From IMG/VR virus record IMGVR_UViG_3300044858_005054, positions 1 to 40,587 of that record: a DNA stretch of 40,587 nucleotides; one strand, 5' to 3'. The stretch is from a virus. A model generated the notes under the pieces. It was not told the origin of the DNA. It was given only the letters and a program-made list of their open reading frames with translations, and did no database searches. The translations under genes were made by a program, and so were the position numbers. Shown piece after piece: positions 24,943 through 34,800 of this stretch. The stretch's first letter is position 1. Every line of letters begins with the position of its first letter.

Positions 24943-26000
24943 GAAGCACTCAAGTCACCCATCAACATCCAGGTGTTCGCCGCGGCGCACTTCAGCAAAG
25001 TTGCCGATGAATATTGTGCACGTAAGTAGGCGCCAGGAGTTGAATAAAGTATTACTGACCCCGAGGCACCAACAATTTGCGTCTTGCCTGTTCCGTATTG
25101 AATAATATGAATCTGTGCGCCTTCAGGGAAGGTAACTGTTGAGTCAAGAGGAACGGTAACAGTATTTGCGGTGCTTGTTATGTTCATTTTAATGAACTTG
25201 TTCTTGTCTGTGAGTTGAAGTGTGTAGTTTCCTGTTTTGATGTCAATAGTCGCATCAGCCAATTTACCTAAGCCAATTGCAGCGGTTGTGCTGATGTCTG
25301 CATCGACAATGGTTTGATTAGCAATCATTGTTGATGTAACAGTTCCGCTATCTCCAGCAGTAATTGCTGTTCCAGAAATCTTGGTCTTGTCAATCGCTGC
25401 AGATGCATTTATATCTGCGTCGACTATTTTACCTGGCCCAATCTCAACGACGCCAGAAGAGTCGATTGTCACATCTCCAGAAATTGTTGTATAGGTAGGG
25501 GTTCCAGAACTGTTGGCTATTACAACCTGTGCTGCGGTTCCGGAAGCAATCTTACTTAATGCTATCGCTGCATTGTTTGCAACGTCAGCATTGGTAATCG
25601 TTGAATCAAGAATTGCCACAGAAGTAATTCCAGTTAAAACCCAGTTGTTTGTTTCGCGCTTAACCAACTGTGCTTTTTGCCATGCAGAAGTCAAAGAGGT
25701 TATTCCTCCAGTTGCTTCGATTGTCACTCCAGTGTCACCAAAAATCTGCACCGTTGCAGAAGAACTGCTAATTATCTCAAGCACATCGCCAAGACTGAAG
25801 GCAACGGATGAGTTGGTCGGTATCGTTACGGTCGTTCCACCAGCATTTTGGAACTCAAGAAGCTGACCACGGTCTTCAAGAACGGCCGTGTATGTCGCCG
25901 CGGTAACTATTTTTCTCGTATAGTTAAAATCGCTTGCCTGCAGCGCATTCATTGCGCCGGCCGTCAACGTCTGTCCAGCTGTAAATTGTTGAATAGCCAT
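24939..26000 (-). CDS. Phage tail fibre / adhesin-like protein
   Basis: 353 residues. The N-terminal FTAGQTLTAGAMNALQASDF is typical of phage fibre and collar proteins. Two similar beta-rich domains flank a shaft: one with YTAVLEDRGQLLEFQN and VTIPTNSSVAF, the other with YTLQLTDKNKFIKMN and VTVPLDSTVTF. The shaft between has repeated short motifs (ITNADVANNAAIALSKI, IVDADINASAAIDKTKI). No enzyme motif. An AGGTGA site precedes the ATG. It is probably a short fibre attached to the baseplate. A weak -10 (TACAAT) lies about 37 nt upstream of the start. Confidence 0.75.
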   Translation of the reverse strand: MAIQQFTAGQTLTAGAMNALQASDFNYTRKIVTAATYTAVLEDRGQLLEFQNAGGTTVTIPTNSSVAFSLGDVLEIISSSSATVQIFGDTGVTIEATGGITSLTSAWQKAQLVKRETNNWVLTGITSVAILDSTITNADVANNAAIALSKIASGTAAQVVIANSSGTPTYTTISGDVTIDSSGVVEIGPGKIVDADINASAAIDKTKISGTAITAGDSGTVTSTMIANQTIVDADISTTAAIGLGKLADATIDIKTGNYTLQLTDKNKFIKMNITSTANTVTVPLDSTVTFPEGAQIHIIQYGTGKTQIVGASGSVILYSTPGAYLRAQYSSATLLKCAAANTWMLMGDLSAS

Positions 26001-26054
26001 AAATCACCTGCCAAATATCGTTGATTTAATATTGTACTTCATATAACGCCTTTA

Positions 26055-26303
26055 CTAATTTTCCAAATCTTCGTCTTCTGAGCGGTTAAAGTCTCCGGCC
26101 ATCATCATTTGTTGTGCATACCTTAGCATTCCATCTGCAGCCCACGGAGAAAGACCCTCTGAAACAGAAACTGAAAGCTCGCTTGTCTCTTCGTCTGCGA
26201 CCTCGGCAACGATAATAAAATTAGTGACAAGTCTTGACGGCATAATATTTTTCATAATCGAATTAAACAAGTTTTGCAGTGTCTGGTCTTCATCTTCCTG
26301 CAT
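26055..26303 (-). CDS. Small acidic hypothetical protein
   Basis: 82 residues, acidic at both ends (MQEDEDQ; SEDEDLEN), with a central amphipathic stretch. Spacing of 2 nt after the gpI-like gene and a run of 54 nt before the fibre gene mark it as part of the tail operon. I do not recognise a family. A small baseplate accessory or chaperone is possible. Confidence 0.6.
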   Translation of the reverse strand: MQEDEDQTLQNLFNSIMKNIMPSRLVTNFIIVAEVADEETSELSVSVSEGLSPWAADGMLRYAQQMMMAGDFNRSEDEDLEN

Positions 26304-26305
26304 GT

Positions 26306-27550
26306 CTACTCCACGTACTCATGGGTTATTTTCGTGCCAAGTGGTCTTGCGGGTTCGATAGATTCAAGAATTATTACCGAAGATTGCCCAATCACCTCAG
26401 GACCGATGGCCCCAATGGTCTCGGACCATTTTGTTTGTATATTTATTTCATAAGGCGCAGTGTCGTAGTCATATGTGACATATACCGTCTTGGTGTTGAT
26501 TAACTGAAGTTTGGCCGCTTCAGTTAATGCATTTAGAGTTCCCGCATTCTTTCCGTAGTATCCAGTTTCGAGCTGCCATCTGAGCAACGTCTCTTGAGCA
26601 TCGATGTCGAGAAGTGGCGGATTAAGCTCGGTAAAACTGGTTAAACGTAATTGGTCTTCTGAATTCAAGTCGCTACTCCCCAGAATAAATGCATCGGAAA
26701 CTATCTCTGGAGAAAAATCAAATCTGGTTATCGGCTGTGTTCCGCTAAATTTGCATAGCCAAATCAATGTTTCGAGTTCCGCGACCGAAGAATCCACAAG
26801 GGTGCTTTTTGTCAGCGAGTCAGAAAAAGAAAATCCCTCTTCTGTATCGACATACGCAAATTCACGTGTTAACTCCAATGATTCCCCAAGACCCAAGGTT
26901 GCTATGTCTATTAGTCGCAACATTGCCCTGTCTGGAGTTGTTTCTGCATCCAAATCTGCTTGAAACATAACGTCCGGCAAGAAAGAAGCAACTAAAGCTA
27001 CTGACTCGTTCGCCGAAGAAAATTCGTAGGCGGGGTAAACCGCTGGGGTTGTAAAATAAAATGTTTCGTCAGGGTTGTTCGGCTCAAATATTATATCAAT
27101 ATTTATTGCGGGGAGTTGTTGGTTGCTTTCAAGTTGGAACATGTTGCTTCTAAAGATGTTCCATTGTGGTGAGAGTATTCCTGGAGCATTAATTACCGCA
27201 TCCGATTGACTCAAATTCAATGCTGTTGTTGTTGTTGTTCCACTAACTAGGTCAACGTCGGAAATACTGCAAGTAACCAGTCCCCCAGATGGCATTTTTA
27301 CAGCAAACAAAAAAACAATATCCTGATTAAAATCTCCCACTTCGAGTTGAATGTCTTCGTGGAAGAGTGTTCCAGATTGATTGCCGGCTGAAACTTTTAG
27401 CGATATTTGTTTGAATTCGGAAAAGCCATCAAACAATTCAGACGAACCGCCTTGCCCAATTTCGAGATTTGAAACACTCCAAAAATCTTCATCATAAATA
27501 TTTTGGAGTTTTGCCAGGGAATTGGTAAGTCGGTTACGAACTCCAACCAT
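26306..27550 (-). CDS. Baseplate / tail protein (gpI-like C-terminus)
   Basis: 414 residues, directly after baseplate J without any gap, the usual place of P2 gpI-type proteins. The C-terminal part has LLRWQLETGYYGKNAGTLNA and a final ARPLGTKITHEYV, both in keeping with gpI-like proteins that link baseplate to fibres. The N-terminal half is a beta-rich extension (ISLKVSAGNQSG, then VGDFNQDIVF) that may form a carbohydrate-binding-like jelly-roll. It would sit at the edge of the baseplate, where the fibre N-terminus docks. Assigned mainly by order. Confidence 0.65.
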   Translation of the reverse strand: MVGVRNRLTNSLAKLQNIYDEDFWSVSNLEIGQGGSSELFDGFSEFKQISLKVSAGNQSGTLFHEDIQLEVGDFNQDIVFLFAVKMPSGGLVTCSISDVDLVSGTTTTTALNLSQSDAVINAPGILSPQWNIFRSNMFQLESNQQLPAINIDIIFEPNNPDETFYFTTPAVYPAYEFSSANESVALVASFLPDVMFQADLDAETTPDRAMLRLIDIATLGLGESLELTREFAYVDTEEGFSFSDSLTKSTLVDSSVAELETLIWLCKFSGTQPITRFDFSPEIVSDAFILGSSDLNSEDQLRLTSFTELNPPLLDIDAQETLLRWQLETGYYGKNAGTLNALTEAAKLQLINTKTVYVTYDYDTAPYEINIQTKWSETIGAIGPEVIGQSSVIILESIEPARPLGTKITHEYVE

Positions 27551-29041
27551 TTAGAGCACTACCACTTCTACCGTGGCTCGAGGGAGTACGCCGTAATACC
27601 CAATCTCATAGCCAATTATGCTTCCAGCAAGATTAACTTCTGTTCCCAGAAGCTCATTTCCTGGATACTCCGCCGCAGGATAAGTTGGAACACTGGTTCC
27701 AACACTGTAAACATAATCAACGCCGGCAACTTTGCTAGCAGCCACAACAATGTCAAATATTCTTACTGTGGTATTCCAGTTTGGCCATTCTGCGAGAGAA
27801 AGCAATGTTTCTATTTCTGACGCTACGGCAGTTGCAACGGAGTTGGCTCCAAACTCTGGATTGATAGAAATTGTCGCTGTCACCGCTATGTCAAACGGGT
27901 AGGCGTCGAGGAGCGAAAATTCTAGACCCGCAGGTATGCGCTCGGCTACCGCTTCAACAATCTCTGCTTTTAGGGTGGATGTTAATGGTGAGCCCCCAGA
28001 GTCGCACGCATATATCACGAAGTATCCCGGGGAGTCACCTTCGAAGGCATGTTCGATTGAGTTCATTGAAACAACCGATATTGGTCCAGCGACGCCGCTT
28101 GCCGCAGTATTTATATTCGTGAACTCAACACTTGAGCTACCAGAAGATGCACCCTGATAAACACCTGTTTTAATTATTGATTGATACGTGGTGTCCCCGT
28201 AGTAGTCGGGCGCCAACACCATAAAAAGGTCGGTATTAAAGTCATTGCACAGGTCAATGAAATCAGCACTGGTTGAAACGGTGGCCACATCAGATTCGCT
28301 GTTGAAACCATTTAAAAATCCCGCGGAAGCAGAGAAATTAACGGCTTTCGAGACGTCATAGACCTTGCATCTATACACATCAACAAAGTTGGTAAGAATG
28401 TATTTTTCTACTTGGGAACCAGTTGCAAGCACTGAGCTAAGGCTTTCCAAGTGAGACGTTCCCCTACTGAAATACTCAGTTGTTGTCTCGGCTAGCGAGC
28501 CCTGCGAAACATTGCCACTGGTGTGAACATCCAGGATTGCTGCACTTGGTTGAGCCAGGACAAGCTGTGTCCCAGAAGCAATTGTCGGCAGGACTCCAGC
28601 AGTCAGCGACGTTGCGTTGACGGTCACCGTTGTAGAGGCTGAATTAGCAACTACGGTGCTATCGGTTGAAAATGGATACTGAATAACATCGTCACCACTA
28701 ACTATTTCATATACCGCCAACGTTTCGGCTGGAACAATACCACCAGCTTCAGACAAGGTAAATTCCAGCCCGACAGAGCCAAAAGTTGCTTCTTTGCGCA
28801 AAATGTCCAGGTACCTAAGAACGCCCTCCATAATTCCATCAGGCAGACGATTTATGTTTCCAAGATTCAACGAACCTATATAGGCACCCGCCTGAAGTAT
28901 GGCATCTTCGATTGTCCCTGGTCTTGGCGAAAATTCAGGCATTGCAAGGCGCGCATAATCAACAGCCTCGTCATATATGTCACCGGGCTGTTTGTCGTTA
29001 ATCGTGAGGTCGATGTAGTCTGAAAAATCTGGTGATGGCAT
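27551..29041 (-). CDS. Baseplate wedge protein, baseplate J-like
   Basis: 496 residues of the gpJ/gp6 wedge family. The N-terminal helical part (DAILQAGAYIGSLNLGNINR, then EGVLRYLDILRKEATFGSV) is followed by the insertion beta domain with ETLAVYEIVSG. A central ILTNFVDVYRCKVYDVS is typical of baseplate J, and the C-terminal part has EIVEAVAERIPAGLEF and VTATISINPEFG. It would form the ring of wedges around the hub. It follows the gp25-like gene by one base, as in many contractile-tail systems. Confidence 0.85.
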   Translation of the reverse strand: MPSPDFSDYIDLTINDKQPGDIYDEAVDYARLAMPEFSPRPGTIEDAILQAGAYIGSLNLGNINRLPDGIMEGVLRYLDILRKEATFGSVGLEFTLSEAGGIVPAETLAVYEIVSGDDVIQYPFSTDSTVVANSASTTVTVNATSLTAGVLPTIASGTQLVLAQPSAAILDVHTSGNVSQGSLAETTTEYFSRGTSHLESLSSVLATGSQVEKYILTNFVDVYRCKVYDVSKAVNFSASAGFLNGFNSESDVATVSTSADFIDLCNDFNTDLFMVLAPDYYGDTTYQSIIKTGVYQGASSGSSSVEFTNINTAASGVAGPISVVSMNSIEHAFEGDSPGYFVIYACDSGGSPLTSTLKAEIVEAVAERIPAGLEFSLLDAYPFDIAVTATISINPEFGANSVATAVASEIETLLSLAEWPNWNTTVRIFDIVVAASKVAGVDYVYSVGTSVPTYPAAEYPGNELLGTEVNLAGSIIGYEIGYYGVLPRATVEVVVL

Positions 29042-29042
29042 A

Positions 29043-29342
29043 TTAGTTACCTACCACAAAGTCGATGAGGATTCTTTGCTCGCCAGTATTTTTCGGTTTA
29101 TCCCTAGCAATAAGGGTAAGCTGTATTTCTGGCCAAAATTGACTAATCGTGTACCTTATTTCTGATTCTCTGAGCTGTGCAAAAGTTGGGTCTTTCGTTC
29201 CGTAGGTTCTCTCAAGCGGCAATTCCCCACGCTCAATTCTGCAAGCAAGAGCAATTATCTGCGAATAGTAAGGACGCGTTCCTTCAGACAGGGTCGCAGC
29301 CGTGCCTCGCTCAAATGTCATTGGTAGTTTTAATGTGTCCAT
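29043..29342 (-). CDS. gp25/gpW-like baseplate wedge protein
   Basis: 99 residues, the size of this family. The sequence begins LKLPMTFERGTAATLSEGTR and has the conserved central acidic/Arg segment ERGELPLERTYGTKDP. A final strand pair (IQLTLIARDK, RILIDFVVG) completes the fold. The protein binds the sheath initiator end of the wedge in contractile tails. Adjacent to baseplate J and the OB-fold spike. Confidence 0.85.
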   Translation of the reverse strand: MDTLKLPMTFERGTAATLSEGTRPYYSQIIALACRIERGELPLERTYGTKDPTFAQLRESEIRYTISQFWPEIQLTLIARDKPKNTGEQRILIDFVVGN

Positions 29343-29345
29343 AAA

Positions 29346-29723
29346 TCAGTCAAAATTCTGGTCGACGTAGTTTTTAAGATTTTGTATCACTAGGTCAACA
29401 TAGCTTTTATTTGCTGCGTCGCTAGATGCCATTGGCGTGTCGACCTCCTTAATAATTTTACTAGTAGTTTCCCTTCCAAGAATGACGACTTCTTCAAATC
29501 TGTTGTCAAGGAATCCACATAACACTTTTTGCCCAGCAATTGGATACGCAGAAAACACAGTGCACGGGCCAAATACCGTTTGAGCTGCGACTTTAGGGAT
29601 ACTTACAAAAACGCCCTGAGCCCCAGCCCTAACAACCGTGCCCAGGTACAGTCCACCTGGCACGGGTTTTCGAGAAGAGGCTTTTTTTGAATTAGAAAAC
29701 CTTGAGGTTGGGTCGTAAAGCAT
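29346..29723 (-). CDS. Baseplate spike protein with OB fold
   Basis: 125 residues. Residues about 22-84 look like the OB-fold of tail-spike proteins (GLYLGTVVRAGAQGVFVSIP, then GQKVLCGFLDN, VVILGR). The C-terminal TPMASSDAANKSYVD is a linker common in phage fibre proteins, followed by a short helix. No long beta-helix needle is present, so this would be a short cap or a spike collar that sits under the hub. The lysozyme domain of T4 gp5 is absent; peptidase activity may instead be in the tape measure. Confidence 0.7.
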   Translation of the reverse strand: MLYDPTSRFSNSKKASSRKPVPGGLYLGTVVRAGAQGVFVSIPKVAAQTVFGPCTVFSAYPIAGQKVLCGFLDNRFEEVVILGRETTSKIIKEVDTPMASSDAANKSYVDLVIQNLKNYVDQNFD

Positions 29724-29725
29724 GA

Positions 29726-31117
29726 CTAAAAGATACCAGGGCTCGAGCCGACCCTAGGCTTGATTGGTTTGCCTTTTTGGTCTTTGGGTTCTTCCGGAGT
29801 ACGAAATGATATTCGAGCAGATTCTGGAGAACCCTCACTAAAACTAACCTCCGTTATTAGGTAGCCCCCAAAAAAATAATTAGGCAAGGGTCCACAAACA
29901 GCAGTATGTCCTGGTCTTAAAGCTCCACCCTGTGGCATTAGAACGCTGCAGCTTCCGGTTGCGGCAAGCGGTTCGTTATCTGATGAATTGAAATCATGCC
30001 AAGTTTCTAGTTGAAATAATTCACTAGAGTCTCCGAGCATTGCATTTGCAAATAAATCTTTTGGGTCTCTGTTCGGATAGAAAAGCAATGGAACAAATTT
30101 ACGAACACCATTTGCCGGACTGGTCCAGCTAGAACTGCCAAATTTCCACATCAACCATTCTTGCGATGCGTAGACCAAAACGCCATCAACCTCAAACACG
30201 ACAAACTGATTGTCTCCAGCAGTCCTGGTGAGGACGTCCCAGACCGACTCTTCACCGTCACCGGTTCGAGCTTTAAAAGTTGACTTTGTTTTAGCTGATT
30301 TTTGCCCGACAAACTCCAGGCCGAACTTCTTGGCCGCGTTTCCGGCATACTCGTAACCAGAGCCACCAGTAACCGAATTCGGAAACTTATCGCGTCTCAT
30401 CTGTTGAAGAGCCTTGTTGCGAGCTTTGATTACTACGGTGGGCGAACCTCCCGGTCCTGGCTTGGCCGAAACATCGGCTATCTCGTATCTTCTTCCCCTG
30501 TATGTAACATCTCGTCTAATAATGAAATAATTTGAATCGAACATTTTGTAATCTTCATCAACTATTTCAATAGATATTTCAGGGTTTAGGTCCATGGAAT
30601 AATTAACCGAAACCGATACAAGATTATTTTTAAAATCTTCAGTAGCAGCACCAAAAAGGTCTGTTATTTGCAAAATCCCGCCAAGGTTTCTATTCGACGG
30701 CTCAATAATCTGGTCAATTGGATACCAGGTCTTTTCGCCAACTAGGTAATCAGGATTATTCTTTATTTGTTCTTTGTAACGTTTATTTTCTTGTGCAGAC
30801 AGGGCCTTGGCATAAGTATTGGCAATTCTCAGAGTGGCAAATTTGCCGAGATGCCTTCCACTTTTGTTATAAATTAATCTTGCTTCTTTTTCCGGCACAA
30901 CCACGCCGTCATCGCTAATCGTTGGTATTAAAGAAAAACATAGTTTTCCAGAAATTGTGTCCTGAATTGTTATTGAGACAAGTGTGGCGATTTGACCATT
31001 TTTCAACTTAACAATAGGTCGAAGATTTAAATTTATGTTGCCATATTCAAACACATCGGCCTCGGACATGCTCAAAGACTGCATGGATGGATATTCTGGC
31101 CGTTTTTGTAATGACAT
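29726..31117 (-). CDS. Baseplate hub protein (gp27/gpD-like) with an extra N-terminal module
   Basis: 463 residues from ATG at 31117. A TTG at 31159 would overlap the previous gene by 20 nt and is less likely. The C-terminal 300 residues fit a tail hub: a repeated beta pattern, ETWHDFNSSDNEP, PGHTAVCGPLP and FGGYLITEVSFSE. The first 100 residues carry an additional module with VKLKNGQIATLVSITI, then EARLIYNKSGRHLGKFAT and ANTYAKALSAQE. That signature occurs on its own in many phage virion and internal proteins. A fusion is therefore proposed. The hub forms the trimer-like centre between tube and spike. Confidence 0.75.
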   Translation of the reverse strand: MSLQKRPEYPSMQSLSMSEADVFEYGNINLNLRPIVKLKNGQIATLVSITIQDTISGKLCFSLIPTISDDGVVVPEKEARLIYNKSGRHLGKFATLRIANTYAKALSAQENKRYKEQIKNNPDYLVGEKTWYPIDQIIEPSNRNLGGILQITDLFGAATEDFKNNLVSVSVNYSMDLNPEISIEIVDEDYKMFDSNYFIIRRDVTYRGRRYEIADVSAKPGPGGSPTVVIKARNKALQQMRRDKFPNSVTGGSGYEYAGNAAKKFGLEFVGQKSAKTKSTFKARTGDGEESVWDVLTRTAGDNQFVVFEVDGVLVYASQEWLMWKFGSSSWTSPANGVRKFVPLLFYPNRDPKDLFANAMLGDSSELFQLETWHDFNSSDNEPLAATGSCSVLMPQGGALRPGHTAVCGPLPNYFFGGYLITEVSFSEGSPESARISFRTPEEPKDQKGKPIKPRVGSSPGIF

Positions 31118-31139
31118 AATTTCTGCGTTTCTATTATTA

Positions 31140-31889
31140 CTACTTTGAAGCTTCGGCAAGCTCTAATGCGTAATACTCTATGGCCTTGACATTACCAGCA
31201 GCTCTAGCTGCATTTAGCTTTGCTGTAAGCGCCTTGATGTGGTCCGCCCCACCATTCTCATCATTGCCGGTTGATTTTTTGTTTGCAGGCACAAATTTCC
31301 CATGCTTAAAACGCGGCAATAGAATCATCGTTTTCCTACGTGGTATAAACTCGATAAGCGATAAGCTGACCGTAGCGCTCGTGGTGTTTGCTTGAAGGTT
31401 CTGCCTACCATGATTTATCGTGCACTCGTCTATGTACCATTTGGGAATAGCGAGAGCTGGATGAACATTTATGAACTCAACTGGAATAGCAAAATCTGCA
31501 ATTGATTGAATAAACCTAAGCTGGTCATCGATTGATTCATAGAAGTCTTGATAAGTCTGCGAAGAAGGCTTACCGTCTTCCCCTGTAAGGGTGTTAATTC
31601 TTTTTGGTGGCGCAACAAGGAACTCGAAAGAACACCGCTCCGCCTTGCCGCTTGTTATATCCACAATCGGCGTCGAATAGGGGCGATTGATTTCGTTGAA
31701 TGTTGGCCCGTATCCACTGTGGCTAAAAGTCGTCGGAGGAAAATAGAATTCATAAGCAAGTTCAGGGCCTGCAACTTGGCGCATTTCCCTAATGTCGGAG
31801 GTATTACGCAGAACAGTAGCTGATTTTTGAAACTGAAACTTGCCCGAAATTTGACTCGGTATTTGTTTGCCGATTATTGAAATTGCCAT
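31140..31889 (-). CDS. Tail protein between tape measure and hub
   Basis: 249 residues in the position of XkdP/gp53-type proteins that join tube to hub. Beta-rich core (YEFYFPPTTFSHSGYGPTF, RCSFEFLVAPPKRI, SATVSLSLIEFIPRRK) and a Lys/Ala-rich C-terminal helix (IKALTAKLNAARAAGNVKAI). No LysM motif is evident, unlike many family members. Start overlaps the stop of the tape measure (TAATG). Function assigned by context. Confidence 0.6.
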   Translation of the reverse strand: MAISIIGKQIPSQISGKFQFQKSATVLRNTSDIREMRQVAGPELAYEFYFPPTTFSHSGYGPTFNEINRPYSTPIVDITSGKAERCSFEFLVAPPKRINTLTGEDGKPSSQTYQDFYESIDDQLRFIQSIADFAIPVEFINVHPALAIPKWYIDECTINHGRQNLQANTTSATVSLSLIEFIPRRKTMILLPRFKHGKFVPANKKSTGNDENGGADHIKALTAKLNAARAAGNVKAIEYYALELAEASK

Positions 31890-34800
31890 TATATTCTCTG
31901 TTTCACATTTCTTTGAATCTGAAGAATTTCGTTAGCAACTGCACGCGCCGTAACCTGAGGTGTTGACGATTCATTGACCGTGATGTTAAAAGTGTCCCCG
32001 CCACTAGAGCCTCCAGATGGGATTGAGCCCGTCATCTTCGCAAGGATACTCGTGGAGGTATCTCCCATTGGACCAACAGGGGGAACTACGTGCAAGTGGC
32101 GCGCACCACCAGTTCCGTGGAATTCAGCAAACCCGCCAGATGCATTGACTAGTGATGAATATTTGCCAAGGTTGTCACCAACCAGGTCGTAAGCATGTCC
32201 GGTTGCGTGGTCTGAATTATTTGAACCAAGTGCAAAGTTCCTTAGTGAACTTGTTACCGTGCGCTTACCGGGAACAGCGCCATCAAACATGCCATGCTTG
32301 CCCATTGTCTTACCTAAAACCTTGGGCGTATCGGTGTCACCCATTGGGACAAGTTTGTCAATTACGCCGTTTTTGAGTTGAACCTCAAATCCATTAGTCC
32401 ACCAGCTTGGTGCATCATTCCACCACTTAGGTGTGTCTGTTGATTCAAAGAATTCTTGGCGAACAGCGTTCGTGAACTCCTCTCTCATCAATGCGGCTTC
32501 TGCGGTCAGAATATCTTTGTATGGGTCTAGTTCTCCTGACATCTCGGGCTTTAATTTTGTTCCAAACAGATTATTTCCCAGAGCCCCACTACCTAAAAGT
32601 TTTGAACCAATAATTGAAGCTATGGCATCTTGTCCTTTGCCTTGAAACGCGACACCCCTAGAAAGCATTCCTTCAAGGTCTCTTATCTGAGCGGTTGCGG
32701 CCTCATCGCCACCCATTGCCTTTGTTATCAGGGCGTTTATTTGTGTTTGTGCTCCGCTAAATGCTTTTTCTCCATCCTCAAAGACAAAACCGGCTTCTCC
32801 GGCCATAGCCAGAAGTTGTTTTGTCATTTCAGTTGCTGAGCCTGAAGCAGTCTGTTTTTGCGCCTGACCGATGAGCCCCTTAGCTTCGTCCCCCATAACG
32901 ACGCCCGAAAGAGGACCTCCTGGACCAAACGCGGAACCTGCGCCCACATTCGCACCAGTGCCAAAGGCTTGGGCTTGAGCTATCGAATTGAGAAGGGGTG
33001 AGTCCGGGGAGATGTAGTTTGAATAATCGAGATATTTTGTGTAGTAATCGAGGAATGCTTCCGTTGATGTATCTCCACCAGTCAAGTTATCCCCAGAAGC
33101 CTGAAGGGCGTCTTTCATGGCTTTGTTTTCGGAGAATCTCTTAAACACGTCCATGGCTCTAATTTGCACATCCCTAAGAGCATCCGAGAATTGTTTTGAA
33201 GTCTTGGTCATCCCGACGCCGAGAGCTTTGGTTGCATCATTGAGTTTAAGAGTGGTGCTGTAGAGGTCTACATTGCGCTCCATGGCGAGTTTATATATTT
33301 CCTCGGAAGTCATTCCTGTTGTTTGTTTCAGGGAATTCATGATTGAATCAAATTGATTAAAAGCCGGAGTCAATGCCTGGTCCATGTTTTTGGATGTTTT
33401 TGCAAGAGCTTTTTGGGCGTCTTCAGCATTGTCTCCAAGCGCAAGGCTGAGTTCATTCCCGCCAATCACTCCAGCGTCAATGAAAGGTTGCAAAACCTTT
33501 TTTCTATCTTCCTTTGTTTCGGCCTTCGTAAAATCGCGAGTCATGTTTCGAGATGCCGCAAGTACGGCGCGAGCCTCGGTAGTGCTTCCTGCTTGACCAC
33601 CTTTTGCCGCCGCCGCAGCTATTCCGGATATCTGAGCAAGACCCACCTTGCCCATTGCCCCTTCTGCCATCTTCTTTTGGTTGCGTTTTGCTGCCAGGAA
33701 GCCGAGACCAGCACCAAGCACGCCACCAACTGCTGCTCCAAGTGGACCAGCAATCATTGCGCCGACTGCTGCACCACTGACTGCACCAGCAATCGCCCCA
33801 CCTTTTTTGGTCTTGGATGAAAACGCTGTCAAACCAGCACCTACCGCAAGACCAAGCATTGGGTTAATGGCCATCAGAGACGCGCCCATTTGCATTCCGC
33901 CCTGTGCTTCTTCTGTGCCATATCTGCTAGCCAACGCGCTGGCCCCCATGCCAGCAATCATGCCTGCGCCGCTCAAGCTATACTTTGCACCAGCTTTCAT
34001 CCCTTGAAGCCTGCTGAACTTTGCGTTTGCAGGAATTTGTCCAGCCTTCTTGGCTTCATTAAAATTCAATCTTGCGTTTCTGTATCCCTGACCAAAGTTC
34101 CCACCCTTTGCGGAATTGTAGGCTCTACCCAATAAGCCATTACCGGGTCCCAACTGCCCCATTCCGCTTTGGTTTCTGATTGTATCCCTGAATCCTCTAT
34201 AGCCACCTTCGTTATAAGACTGGCCAAGCAGTGTTCTTCCAGCAAAACCACGAAGACCACCTCTTCTGGCGGTGTTGTTGTAATTGTTTGTTCCGGTTCC
34301 GGCAGCCTGTTGTCCGGTTATGCCACCCATCCCGCCCATCGCGCCAGAAACAGTTGGGGTGCCGTTGAGCAAAAAACTGCCATAGCTTTTTGCTCTACCA
34401 AGCAATTTTTTCTCAAGTTCAACTACGCCGGGCAGTGCATCAATGCGGCTAGGGATTGCCGCAAGACGCCCCCTAATGCCTTGTCGAATCGGCCTGCCAG
34501 GAAAAAACCCAGACGCCTGGAGGGACTGGTCTGTTCTGTACCTAAACGCAGAATTGTCCATCAGATTACTATGCGGTCCCTGTGGGGCATTCGGCCTAAG
34601 CTTCATCCTCCTCATACGCTCGGAAGCCTGGTATTGCTCACGCGTCATCATTCTCTGACCTATGTTTTCATAGTCTGGTGTGACGCCACGTCGTCTACCA
34701 AAAATGTTTGTAGAATCTTGGTCTTTGCGGCCGAGAAGGTCTTTTGCTGACCGATTCATGCCTAAACTCGGAGCCTTATACCCTCTTTGCTCTAGGGGTA

